Notes: generated by a model not told the origin, from the letters alone. DNA of 5,256 nucleotides from Bacteroidales bacterium (GCA_029938985.1 JAOZTW010000408.1:1-5256); one strand, 5' to 3'. Shown: positions 1 through 5,256, numbered from the stretch's first letter. Numbers and translations are program-made.

Positions 1-248
1 ACCAATAAAATAAAGAAATACAAATGTGTAAAAACTTTTGTATGGGTACTTACCTATAATTATAATAACATTTGTTGGTAAACAAATAAGACCACTGAAT
101 TGTTGCTTATAATGGTTCAATTGTTATTTTGCGAATTTAATATTTATTATTCAATAATACAAAACCAAATGTTGAAAAACATGACGAAATGCGATTAGTG
201 AAAATGAAATAATAACTAACTCCAAGATACGCTGTTTTATAATTTTTT
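1..248. other. gene-free AT-rich region, left edge
   Basis: No reading frame of useful length or with protein-like composition is visible on either strand, and stop codons are dense. The only structure I can support is the repeat-like stretch at 51-82, described separately. No RNA gene is recognised. The left neighbour gene lies outside the window, so the direction of any transcription through here is unknown. Confidence 0.6.
51..82. repeat. short relative of the 3224-3400 repeat element
   Basis: This stretch aligns in the same orientation with 3237-3271, which begins inside the left terminal repeat of the element at 3224-3400. Shared blocks in order are TACCTA, TAATT, TAATAAC, TTTGTTG and TAAA, separated by a few single-base gaps and substitutions. 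The sequence just before it (GGTACTTACC) also resembles the element's terminal motif TAAGTACC read on the other strand. It may be a decayed or partial copy whose remainder has diverged. The background is AT-rich, so chance similarity is not fully excluded. Confidence 0.4.
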
Positions 249-416
249 GGCTACCCACTTAAAGTTGGACAAAAAAAATCCCTTTGCCAAAGTTTGGAAC
301 TTTGGCAAAGTTGTGGCTGTCATAAATATACTGCGAGTTACAACTTTGTCAAAGTGAAATAACTTTGACAAAGCAGAAATTTTATAATTATAAAATCCAA
401 CTTTCCATGGGTAGCC
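249..416. repeat. 168-bp inverted-repeat element with stacked hairpins (MITE-like)
   Basis: The ends are inverted repeats of 20 bp: GGCTACCCA, three unmatched bases, then AAAGTTGG at 249-268, mirrored at 397-416 and ending TGGGTAGCC. Inside lie two strong hairpins (282-310 and 344-373) and an 18-bp perfect palindrome at 379-396. There is no room for a transposase, so if mobile it would depend on an enzyme supplied elsewhere. The ends, size and non-coding content fit a miniature inverted-repeat transposable element or another dispersed palindromic repeat. Only one copy is present here, so mobility is inferred. An alternative is a structured RNA, but no promoter is evident. Confidence 0.6.
282..373. 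repeat. four-copy CTTTGNCAAAG array forming two hairpins
   Basis: The 11-base motif CTTTGNCAAAG occurs at 282-292 (N=C), 300-310 (N=G), 344-354 (N=T) and 363-373 (N=A). The middle base differs in all four copies, yet within each pair it is complementary: C with G and T with A. The first pair forms a 12-13 bp stem (282-293 with 299-310) and the second a 12-bp stem (344-355 with 362-373) with a 6-base loop. The motif is itself nearly palindromic, so copies from different pairs can also pair with each other. The array lies inside the 249-416 element. Confidence 0.7.
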
Positions 417-481
417 TATTTTTTCACTAATAGCTACTTTTTCAGAAAAACAGAAAAAATAGTTTTTTCAAATATTTTAAA

Positions 482-511
482 TATCCAAAACATATCCAGA
501 AGTATCCAGAA
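482..511. repeat. three helically phased TATCCARAA repeats
   Basis: TATCC followed by AAAA or AGA occurs at 482, 493 and 503, a spacing of 11 and 10 bases, close to one DNA turn. Such phasing would place the copies on one face of the helix, as for a cooperatively bound regulator. It lies about 470 bp before the operon start, which is far for a promoter-proximal operator, and three short copies can arise by local duplication. A regulatory role is only a guess. Confidence 0.3.
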
Positions 512-780
512 AAGAATTATTTTTTCTTTTTCACTTAAATTATAAATTTATGTTCTTTAGTTATTTTTAATTTGTTCTATAAAAAATTCTTAATTGTTTA
601 GCAAATATTATTCCTCCATTTTACAAAAAATTGTAATTGAAAAATAATTTCAAATTCACTAATAATTTTAATAAAAATATTTTATCCCGTCAATAAAACT
701 ATTATTTATATTGTGCTAATTCTACTTTCATAAAGTATTAAATATCTATATATCATATATTTTCAATTAATAATATAAAT

Positions 781-832
781 AAAATAAATTTATTTTTTAT
801 CCATAGATAAAAATATTAAAATAAATTTATTT
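781..832. promoter_or_regulatory. paired AT palindromes upstream of the operon
   Basis: An identical 15-base sequence, AAAATAAATTTATTT, occurs at 781-795 and 818-832; its core AATAAATTTATT is a perfect palindrome. Between the copies, TTTATC at 797-802 and GATAAA at 807-812 form a further small inverted repeat. The arrangement is nearly symmetrical and ends 149 bases before the DUF485 start, where operators or a promoter would be expected. In DNA this rich in A/T, such palindromes also arise by chance, so I offer it only as a candidate regulatory region. Confidence 0.3.
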
Positions 833-981
833 GAACTAATGAAAATAGCAAAAAAGTAGTATCATGTTTTACTATGAAAAATCTAAATTCAGCATGATAT
901 TAGTCATTTTAAAAAAGGAATTCTGCTAATATTTTTACATCAAAATTAATTAATATTTTTTAACAAATAAAAAACAAAATT

Positions 982-1260
982 ATGGATCATGGACCTGCTG
1001 TGGTGCTGGGTGAAGACCACGCCATTAAGAAAAAAACAAAACTTGGAGTAATATTATTTTTCATTTATTTTATTGTTTACGCCGCCTTTGTAGCAATAGG
1101 TGTGGTTAACTACGAATTGATGGGGAAAATTGTGTTGGGAGATCAAAACCTTGCAGTAGTTTATGGTTTTGGATTAATTATTTTTGCCATTTTACTTGGT
1201 TTGTATTATAATTGGCAATGTACAAAATATGAAAATTTAATGAATAAGGAGGAAAAATAA
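982..1260 (+). CDS. DUF485-family small membrane protein, symporter partner
   Basis: This 92-aa protein has a short polar N-terminus (residues 1-22, ending in a KKK patch), a first membrane helix at about 23-43, a short loop, a second helix at about 58-76, and a charged tail. The segment ELMGKIVLGDQNLAVVYGFG (residues 45-64) resembles the family pattern in which a G-NLA-VYG block precedes the second helix. DUF485 proteins are typically encoded directly before ActP-type sodium:solute symporters. They are thought to be accessory inner-membrane subunits, but their biochemical role is not established. Here the stop codon TAA (1258-1260) overlaps the ATG of the symporter, implying co-translation. 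The start at 982 is chosen because it gives a normal family length. The sequence before it is A-rich with no Shine-Dalgarno motif, as is common in Bacteroidota. Confidence 0.88.
   Translation: MDHGPAVVLGEDHAIKKKTKLGVILFFIYFIVYAAFVAIGVVNYELMGKIVLGDQNLAVVYGFGLIIFAILLGLYYNWQCTKYENLMNKEEK
1246..1252 (+). promoter_or_regulatory. strong Shine-Dalgarno site for the symporter
   Basis: AAGGAGG lies 7 bases before the ATG at 1260, inside the last codons of the DUF485 gene (Asn-Lys-Glu-Glu-Lys). It is the only strong ribosome-binding motif before a start in this window; the starts at 982 and 3798 have none. Together with the overlapping stop and start it supports translational coupling and confirms the symporter start. 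The same bases encode Lys-Glu-Glu, so part of the match could come from coding. Confidence 0.7.
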
Positions 1261-3188
1261 TGATATACGGAATTTCAATTTTTGCGATAATTCTATTTGT
1301 AGTATTTGTGCTATTTGTATTAGGATTATCATTTTATTTTGCGAGAAAAACAAAATCAGCAAGCGGTTATTTTGCAGCAGGAGGATCAATTCATTGGGCA
1401 GTTAATGGTGTTGCTTTTGCAGGAGATTATCTTTCGGCGGCTTCATTTCTTGGTATTTGTGGAATGATTGCATTTGTGGGATACGATGGTTTTTTATACT
1501 CAATAGGCTATCTCGCTGGTTGGGTTGTTGCCCTGTTTCTGGTGGCAGAACCATTAAAAAGGCTGGGGAAATATACGTTTACCGACGCTTTAGATTATAA
1601 GTTTAACTCTAAAGCAATTCAGTTAACGGCAGCAGTTAGTACGCTTATTGTTTCTATTTTTTACTTAATACCACAAATGGTTGGTGCAGGAGCTTTGGTA
1701 ACTCCATTGCTTGGTTTACCACACTGGGTAGGTGTTGTTATTGTGGGAACAATTGTAGTTTTTATTGTAGCAACAGCTGGTATGACCTCCACAACTTATG
1801 TGCAGTTTATTAAAGGTGGATTACTAATATTTTTTTCTATAATATTGGCCGTTTACATATTTAACAATGGTTTAACATTAAACCCAAAAAAGGGAGATGT
1901 AGAATATCATAAATTTGCAACACTCACACCAACAGGAAGCGGAGATAATATTGCAGTAGATGGTTACGAGTATGTTTCTAAACATGAAGTTGTTAAAAAA
2001 GAAACAGTTGTGCATACATTTTATAAATTAAAAAAAGATAATGTTGCACGTTGGTACGACCTTGACACAGAAAACGGAACATCTGTATTAAAAGAAATGC
2101 TTTCTATTACCGAAACGAGGGGACAAGATAAACTTTATAATGGTAAAATTAAAACAGATAAAGCATTTTACCAAGTAGGACACATGAGCAAAATAATTGT
2201 TGATGGCAAAGAAGTAAACGAAACAGGACCAATCAGTCCATTTAAGTTTTTATCTACTATAAATAACAGTGAATTAGTTAGATTTGAAAAGGCAAAATTT
2301 AAAGACGGAGAAAGTTCTGTTGTTGTATGGCGACAAAATATTACACAAGGAAAAGAAATGATGATGCCAGGTTTAAAATTTAAAATAGGAAAAGGAGCTA
2401 CTGCTTGGACAAAATTAAATTTTATATCCTTAATGCTTGCGTTATTTCTTGGAACAGCCTCATTGCCACATATTTTAATTCGTTACTATACTGTAAAAAG
2501 TCAGAAAGATGCAAGAAAATCTACAATTATTGCTATTGCTGCAATTGGGGGTTTTTATATTCTCACATTATTTATGGGACTTGGAGCGGCAGTAAATGGT
2601 GTGCTTGATGTTGAAAGTAGCAATATGTCGGGTCCTTTACTCGCCAAAGCGTTTGGTGTAGGATTGTTTTCTATAATTTCGGCAATTGCATTTGCTACCA
2701 TACTTGGTACTGTTAGTGGACTTATAGTTGCATCGTCGGGAGCTATTGCTCACGACCTTATAGATAGATATATGGGTAAAAATCTTAATGATAACGATAA
2801 AGTTAAAGCTGGTAAAATAGCAGCATTTGCTGTTGGTATTGTAGCCATAGGACTTGGAATTGCGTTTCAAGGAATGAATGTTTCGTTTCTTGTAGGTTGG
2901 GCTTTTGCTGTAGCTGCATCGGCTAATTTGCCTGCTATACTTATGCTTTTGTTCTGGAAAAAAACAACCGCAAAAGGAATCGCTTGGTCAATTGTTACTG
3001 GTATTATTACTGCTCTTGGTATTATATTAACTTCGCCAACTATGTGGGACAAATACGGTTTAGACAAAGCCAATGCTCCTCACATGTTAGACAATCCTGC
3101 TATTATTTCGTTCACATTAGCATTAATTGTTTTGGTAGTGGTTTCTTTAATTACTCAAAAAGACAACGAAAATTTAAAACCTATTTAG
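1260..3188 (+). CDS. ActP-type sodium:solute symporter with large periplasmic insert
   Basis: This 642-aa inner-membrane protein is of the sodium:solute symporter family (TC 2.A.21) and closest in my reading to the acetate permease ActP. ActP-like blocks include AGDYLSAASFLGI (residues 54-66), GYDGFLYSIGYLAGW (74-88), LGKYTFTDAL (102-111), IPQMVGAGAL (137-146), LGTASLPHILIRYYTV (397-412), ISAIAFATILGTVSGL (473-488) and FAVAASANLPAILM (549-562). I count about 13 membrane helices: six at residues 3-202 and seven at 385-632. Between helices 6 and 7 lies a hydrophilic insert, about residues 203-384. Lys/Arg-rich loops at 29-33, 98-104 and 408-420 put that insert on the periplasmic side. E. coli ActP is about 549 aa with only a short loop here, so the insert explains the extra length. 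The likely role is Na+-driven uptake of acetate or a similar small carboxylate; the substrate cannot be proved from sequence. It is coupled to the DUF485 gene by a TAATG overlap. Confidence 0.9.
   Translation: MIYGISIFAIILFVVFVLFVLGLSFYFARKTKSASGYFAAGGSIHWAVNGVAFAGDYLSAASFLGICGMIAFVGYDGFLYSIGYLAGWVVALFLVAEPLKRLGKYTFTDALDYKFNSKAIQLTAAVSTLIVSIFYLIPQMVGAGALVTPLLGLPHWVGVVIVGTIVVFIVATAGMTSTTYVQFIKGGLLIFFSIILAVYIFNNGLTLNPKKGDVEYHKFATLTPTGSGDNIAVDGYEYVSKHEVVKKETVVHTFYKLKKDNVARWYDLDTENGTSVLKEMLSITETRGQDKLYNGKIKTDKAFYQVGHMSKIIVDGKEVNETGPISPFKFLSTINNSELVRFEKAKFKDGESSVVVWRQNITQGKEMMMPGLKFKIGKGATAWTKLNFISLMLALFLGTASLPHILIRYYTVKSQKDARKSTIIAIAAIGGFYILTLFMGLGAAVNGVLDVESSNMSGPLLAKAFGVGLFSIISAIAFATILGTVSGLIVASSGAIAHDLIDRYMGKNLNDNDKVKAGKIAAFAVGIVAIGLGIAFQGMNVSFLVGWAFAVAASANLPAILMLLFWKKTTAKGIAWSIVTGIITALGIILTSPTMWDKYGLDKANAPHMLDNPAIISFTLALIVLVVVSLITQKDNENLKPI
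1866..2411 (+). other. soluble periplasmic insert domain of the symporter
   Basis: This covers about residues 203-384 of the symporter. It contains no hydrophobic run long enough to cross the membrane, is rich in Lys, Glu, Asp, Thr and Gly, and alternates short hydrophobic stretches with turns, suggesting a beta-rich fold (inference). Visible features are GHMSKIIVDGKEVNETG (residues 307-323), paired basic segments such as KLKKD and KAKFKDG, and a Met triplet at 367-369 just before helix 7. There is no Cys. The reading frame and codon use continue smoothly on both sides, so this is not a recent frame-disrupting insertion. I recognise no named domain. I believe similar inserts occur in other Bacteroidota ActP-like proteins but cannot confirm this here. 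Confidence 0.65.
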
Positions 3189-3223
3189 GAATTGGAAAAT
3201 AACAACGAACTCCAATCTACTGC

Positions 3224-3400
3224 ATTAAGACGTAAGTACCTAAATTAATTGTAATAACCTTTTGTTGTAAAAATCTTCAAATTAGTACTTGTCATGCTAT
3301 TCAGACGTTTCCAAGTCCCCTATTTTTGCCATAAGGCAAAAAATAAGGGACGTTGGAAAGTCTTTTCGTATAACAATACTTTAGGTACTTATGTTTTAAT
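3224..3400. repeat. 177-bp element with 21-bp terminal inverted repeats (MITE-like)
   Basis: The left end at 3224-3244 and the right end at 3380-3400 are inverted copies matching at 19 of 21 bases. The shared core is TAAGTACCTAAA on the left and TTTAGGTACTTA on the right, and weaker matching continues inward (ATTGT and ATA blocks). A long imperfect hairpin lies inside at 3303-3363. The element holds no gene. It starts 36 bases after the symporter stop codon, where small non-coding elements often settle. A related sequence at 51-82 supports a dispersed family. It may also serve as a transcription-ending structure for the symporter operon. Confidence 0.6.
3303..3363 (+). terminator. long imperfect hairpin after the symporter operon
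   Basis: The two arms, AGACGTTTCCAAGTCCCC onward and its counterpart ending TTGGAAAGTCT, pair over about 28 bases per side with a few single-base bulges. At the tip, TTTTTGCC (3323-3330) and GGCAAAAA (3335-3342) pair perfectly around the loop ATAA. The hairpin is followed by only four T residues, so it is weaker as an intrinsic terminator than the one at 5057-5105. It begins 115 bases after the symporter stop and may be primarily part of the surrounding repeat element. Either role would place an end-of-operon RNA structure here. Confidence 0.45.
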
Positions 3401-3431
3401 ACACTACTTGTTTATTTTGCTCTTTAAAAAA

Positions 3432-3560
3432 TTTGGCATTTTTCACGAGCATCAATTTCTTCGTTACTTTTGAAATATTAAAATGCTCATTTACAAAGGT
3501 AAATTTTAATTCTAATATTTAAAAAAAGCCTTGAACTTGACACTCGTGAAAAACGCCAAA
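3432..3560. repeat. 129-bp quasi-palindromic element, copy 1
   Basis: The ends are inverted repeats of 18 bp matching at 17: TTTGGCATTTTTCACGAG at 3432-3449 and CTCGTGAAAAACGCCAAA at 3543-3560. Positions 3462-3557 recur in inverted orientation at 5161-5256 with 91 of 96 bases identical, so this is a true repeated unit and not a chance palindrome. It encodes no protein. AAAATT stands directly outside both ends when they are set at TGGC and GCCA, which could be a target duplication, but the flanks are too A/T rich to be sure. It fits a MITE-like or other dispersed palindromic repeat. Confidence 0.75.
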
Positions 3561-3707
3561 AATTTTAAAAATATCATTAAATAGCTCGCTATTTGCAGAT
3601 TTGTTTAAATAATAAAAGAACAAAAAAACGGAGTATCCTGGAGTTACTTATTATTTCATTTTCACTTAGTGAAAAATAAAAAGGCTATTTTAAAAATAGT
3701 CTCACTT
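3561..3707 (+). promoter_or_regulatory. upstream/leader region of the porin gene with small hairpins
   Basis: No gene is present. The porin promoter is expected here or further upstream, but I find no convincing TAnnTTTG box. Structures: a palindrome AAATAGCTCGCTATTT at 3579-3594; a hairpin with TTTTCAC at 3659-3665 and GTGAAAA at 3669-3675; and a hairpin with GGCTATTT at 3683-3690 and AAATAGTC at 3694-3701, containing one G-U pair. CACTTAG occurs at 3663-3669 and again at 3703-3709, just before the terminator stem at 3708. These hairpins run directly into the terminator, so the whole stretch may be one structured RNA leader (inference). Confidence 0.35.
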
Positions 3708-3773
3708 AGGCAATCAAGGTCGTTTAAATATTCTTATTGTAACCCGAGAATAAGACCTTGATTGTCTTTTTTT
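3708..3773 (+). terminator. intrinsic terminator just upstream of the porin start
   Basis: AGGCAATCAAGGTC (3708-3721) pairs with GACCTTGATTGTCT (3754-3767) to give a 14-bp stem with one G-U pair. It is followed at once by a run of seven T (3767-3773). The 32-base loop can form a smaller inner stem (TTATT with AATAA). This looks like a genuine Rho-independent terminator on the plus strand, yet only 24 bases separate it from the porin ATG at 3798. It either ends a short upstream transcript, leaving almost no room for a separate porin promoter, or acts as a conditional attenuator in the porin leader. No known riboswitch class is recognised. Confidence 0.6.
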
Positions 3774-3797
3774 AATAATTTCAAAATTCAAAATAAA

Positions 3798-5030
3798 ATG
3801 AAAAAAACACTATTTTTATTAATCGTAATTATTGTACCTGCAATAGTTTTTTCGCAGGACGACAACAAGAATAAACCAAAAGTAACTATAAATGGTTTTA
3901 TAAAAAATGATATGTTTTGGGATACACGTCAAACTGTAGCTGCACGTGAGGGACATTTTTTGCTGTTTCCACAACCTATTAGCGAAGACCCTGATGGAAA
4001 TGATATTAATGCTGTTCCTAATTTTAATTTTTTGTCGCTTCAAAGTAGAATTTCGGTAAATATAAAAGGAACAAAAGCCTTAAATGCAGATGTTTCTGGT
4101 AAAATAGAAGGAGACTTTTTTGCTCAAAAAGCTGATAACATTAACCTTTTTAGACTTCGCCATGCTTATATCAAACTAAATTGGACTTCAACAGAACTAT
4201 TATTAGGACAATATTGGATACCTATGTTTGTAACTGATTGTTTTCCTGGTACTATATCTTTTAACACAGGAGTTCCATTTCAACCTTTTGGACGAAATCC
4301 TCAGATTAGAATTACTCAAAAATTTGGTACTGTTGCAAAAGTTATTGCCATAGCAAATTCTCAAAGAGACTACACAAACCGAGGAATAGCAGGTGTTACT
4401 GGTAGCTATCTCCGAAATTCGGCAATACCAGAACTTAGTGGACAGCTACATCTTAAACCATTTAAAGTATTATTGTTTGGAGTGGGTGGTAGTTATAAAC
4501 AAATAGTTCCTGAAATACAAACTCTAACAGGTTATGCAACAAACGAAACTGTGGCAGGATATAATGCAATTGCTTTTATGAAAATACAAGCTTCGGCACT
4601 AACTATTAAACTGGAAGGAGTGTATGGACAAAATATTCCTGATGTTTTAAGTCTTGGAGGTTTTGGTGTTTCAACTGTTGATTCTGTTAGTGGCAAAAAA
4701 ACTTATACACCGCTTAATACTGCATCGGCTTGGGCTGATGTTTCGTTGAAAATTAATAAATTAGAACTTGGAGTTTTTGGTGGATACACTATGAACATGG
4801 GGGCAAACGAAGATATAATTGGCGAAATTTATGGATTGGGAACAAACATTGAAAGTATGTATAGAGTATCGTCAAGAATTGCGGTAAAACTAAATAAAGT
4901 AAAATTTGCATTAGAAGGAGAATACACAGTTGCAAATTATGGTAGCACAAAAGATAACAAAGGAATACCAACAACTTTAACTGAAGCCAATAATTTTAGA
5001 GTACTGTTTGCTTCTTATTATATCTTTTAG
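3798..5030 (+). CDS. outer-membrane porin-like beta-barrel protein
   Basis: The protein is 410 aa from the ATG at 3798. Residues 1-20 (MKKTLFLLIVIIVPAIVFSQ) are a classic Sec signal peptide with likely cleavage near Ser19/Gln20; there is no lipobox Cys. The mature part shows alternating amphipathic strands and ends in FRVLFASYYIF, with the terminal Phe expected of BAM-inserted barrels. The block LRHAYIKLNWTSTELLLGQY (residues 120-139), followed by GTISFNTGVPFQPFGRNPQI (151-170), resembles porins of the DcaP-like group and related Bacteroidota families. Those form anion- or small-solute-permeable channels, but the assignment is by eye. A longer frame starting with TTG at 3762 is rejected because that codon lies inside the terminator stem and would bury the signal peptide. 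No Shine-Dalgarno motif precedes 3798. Placement after an ActP-type symporter suggests outer-membrane entry of the same or similar solutes (inference). Confidence 0.75.
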   Translation: MKKTLFLLIVIIVPAIVFSQDDNKNKPKVTINGFIKNDMFWDTRQTVAAREGHFLLFPQPISEDPDGNDINAVPNFNFLSLQSRISVNIKGTKALNADVSGKIEGDFFAQKADNINLFRLRHAYIKLNWTSTELLLGQYWIPMFVTDCFPGTISFNTGVPFQPFGRNPQIRITQKFGTVAKVIAIANSQRDYTNRGIAGVTGSYLRNSAIPELSGQLHLKPFKVLLFGVGGSYKQIVPEIQTLTGYATNETVAGYNAIAFMKIQASALTIKLEGVYGQNIPDVLSLGGFGVSTVDSVSGKKTYTPLNTASAWADVSLKINKLELGVFGGYTMNMGANEDIIGEIYGLGTNIESMYRVSSRIAVKLNKVKFALEGEYTVANYGSTKDNKGIPTTLTEANNFRVLFASYYIF

Positions 5031-5056
5031 AAATAGAGTGTCTTAACAAGTCTATA

Positions 5057-5105
5057 AATCAAAAATACAATTATCTATTGAATAGGTAATAGTTTTTTTT
5101 TGATT
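5057..5105. terminator. intrinsic terminator after the porin gene
   Basis: The core hairpin ATTATCTATT/AATAGGTAAT at 5070-5090 (one G-T/U pair, small loop) is followed by nine T residues at 5093-5101. Outside it, AATCAAAAA (5057-5065) pairs with TTTTTGATT (5097-5105), so the structure has an A tract on one side and a T tract on the other and could work in both directions. It begins 27 bases after the porin stop codon, the normal place for a terminator. Confidence 0.75.
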
Positions 5106-5159
5106 CTTGGTTATGCTACAGCGTTGACTCTTTAAATACTACTAAAAATTATCAAAAAC

Positions 5160-5256
5160 TGGCGTTTTTCACGAGAGTCAAGCTCAAGGCTTTTTTGAAA
5201 TTTTAGAATTAAAGTTTACCTTTGTAAATGAGCATTTTAATATTTCAAAAGTAACG
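5160..5256. repeat. second, inverted copy of the 129-bp element (cut by window end)
   Basis: The reverse complement of 5161-5256 matches 3462-3557 at 91 of 96 bases with no gaps. The copy begins with the terminal motif TGGCGTTTTTCACGAG at 5160-5175, the same end as the right end of copy 1, and runs off the window. By comparison with copy 1, about 30 further bases would complete it. The five differences are scattered substitutions, so the copies are related but not freshly duplicated. It lies 130 bases after the porin stop, beyond the terminator. Confidence 0.8.

Larger units (their letters stand above)
417..981. other. gene-free upstream region of the symporter operon
   Basis: This 565-bp region has no coding potential that I can support on either strand and is extremely A/T rich. 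It must contain the promoter of the operon beginning at 982 unless transcription enters from outside the window. I found no clear match to the Bacteroidota promoter pattern (TTTG near -33 and TAnnTTTG near -7). Visible structure: TATCC repeats at 482-507, two copies of a palindromic AAAATAAATTTATTT at 781-795 and 818-832, and a TATCATG/CATGATA inverted pair at 860-866 and 893-899. Confidence 0.5.

Noticed and set aside
282..373. CRISPR array suggested by four short repeats
   Set aside because: The repeats are 11 bases, alternate as hairpin arms, and have spacers of 7, 33 and 8 bases; no cas gene is present.
434..468. A/T hairpin followed by six T as a terminator
   Set aside because: The stem is short, made almost wholly of A-T pairs with one mismatch, and no gene lies upstream in the window for it to terminate.
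826..833. TTTATTTG as a promoter box for the symporter operon
   Set aside because: It lacks the TA at the first two positions of TAnnTTTG and has no TTTG about 20 bases upstream.
2405..3202. Other reading frames of 67-77 codons on both strands inside the 3' half of the symporter gene
   Set aside because: They lie within a gene with clear homology, have low-complexity Asn/Tyr/Ser/Cys-rich composition and no initiation signals; they are shadows of the real frame.
3321..3328. TATTTTTG as a Bacteroidota -7 promoter box (TAnnTTTG)
   Set aside because: It lies inside a hairpin arm, has no TTTG near the -33 position, and is over 450 bases from the porin start.
3426..3566. AAAATT flanking duplication as proof of transposition of the 129-bp element
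   Set aside because: The flanks are almost pure A/T and also match as inverted sequence, so the duplication cannot be told from chance.
3762..3797. Extended porin start at TTG 3762, adding 12 residues before MKKTLF
   Set aside because: The TTG is part of the terminator stem and the T run would be translated as Ser-Phe-Phe. Starting at the ATG at 3798 gives a standard signal peptide.
3819..4974. Minus-strand frames of 61-74 codons inside the porin gene
   Set aside because: They are antisense to a convincing secreted barrel protein, with no recognisable features of their own.

Overview
The window looks like an AT-rich Bacteroidota chromosome segment. The evidence is the very A/T-rich intergenic DNA, A-rich start-codon contexts mostly without a Shine-Dalgarno sequence, and an outer-membrane beta-barrel protein with a terminal Phe. 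A lower taxonomic rank cannot be read from the sequence. No plasmid, phage, transposase or recombinase gene is visible.

Layout: positions 1-981 hold no convincing gene. They contain a 168-bp inverted-repeat element built of stacked hairpins (249-416), a short relative of a repeat found later in the window (51-82), and AT-rich sequence that probably carries the promoter of the downstream operon. Positions 982-3188 are a tight two-gene operon: a small two-helix membrane protein of DUF485 type (92 aa) whose stop codon overlaps the start of a 642-aa sodium:solute symporter of the ActP (acetate/monocarboxylate permease) type. The symporter carries an unusually large soluble insert, about 180 residues, predicted to be periplasmic.

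Positions 3189-3797 are a structured intergenic region. They hold a 177-bp element with 21-bp terminal inverted repeats and an internal hairpin (3224-3400), a 129-bp element with 18-bp terminal inverted repeats (3432-3560), and a run of three hairpins (3659-3773). The last hairpin is a good intrinsic terminator ending only 24 bases before the next start codon. Positions 3798-5030 encode a secreted outer-membrane porin-like barrel of 410 aa, followed by an intrinsic terminator (5057-5105). The window ends inside an inverted, roughly 95 % identical copy of the 129-bp element (5160-5256), so the porin gene is bracketed by inverted repeats.

Working together (inference): the porin could admit a small anionic solute such as a short carboxylate through the outer membrane, and the DUF485/symporter pair could carry it across the inner membrane using the sodium gradient. 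The periplasmic insert is the most unusual protein feature. The terminator just upstream of the porin and the inverted repeats around it are the most unusual DNA features. No clearly new defence or mobile system is visible.
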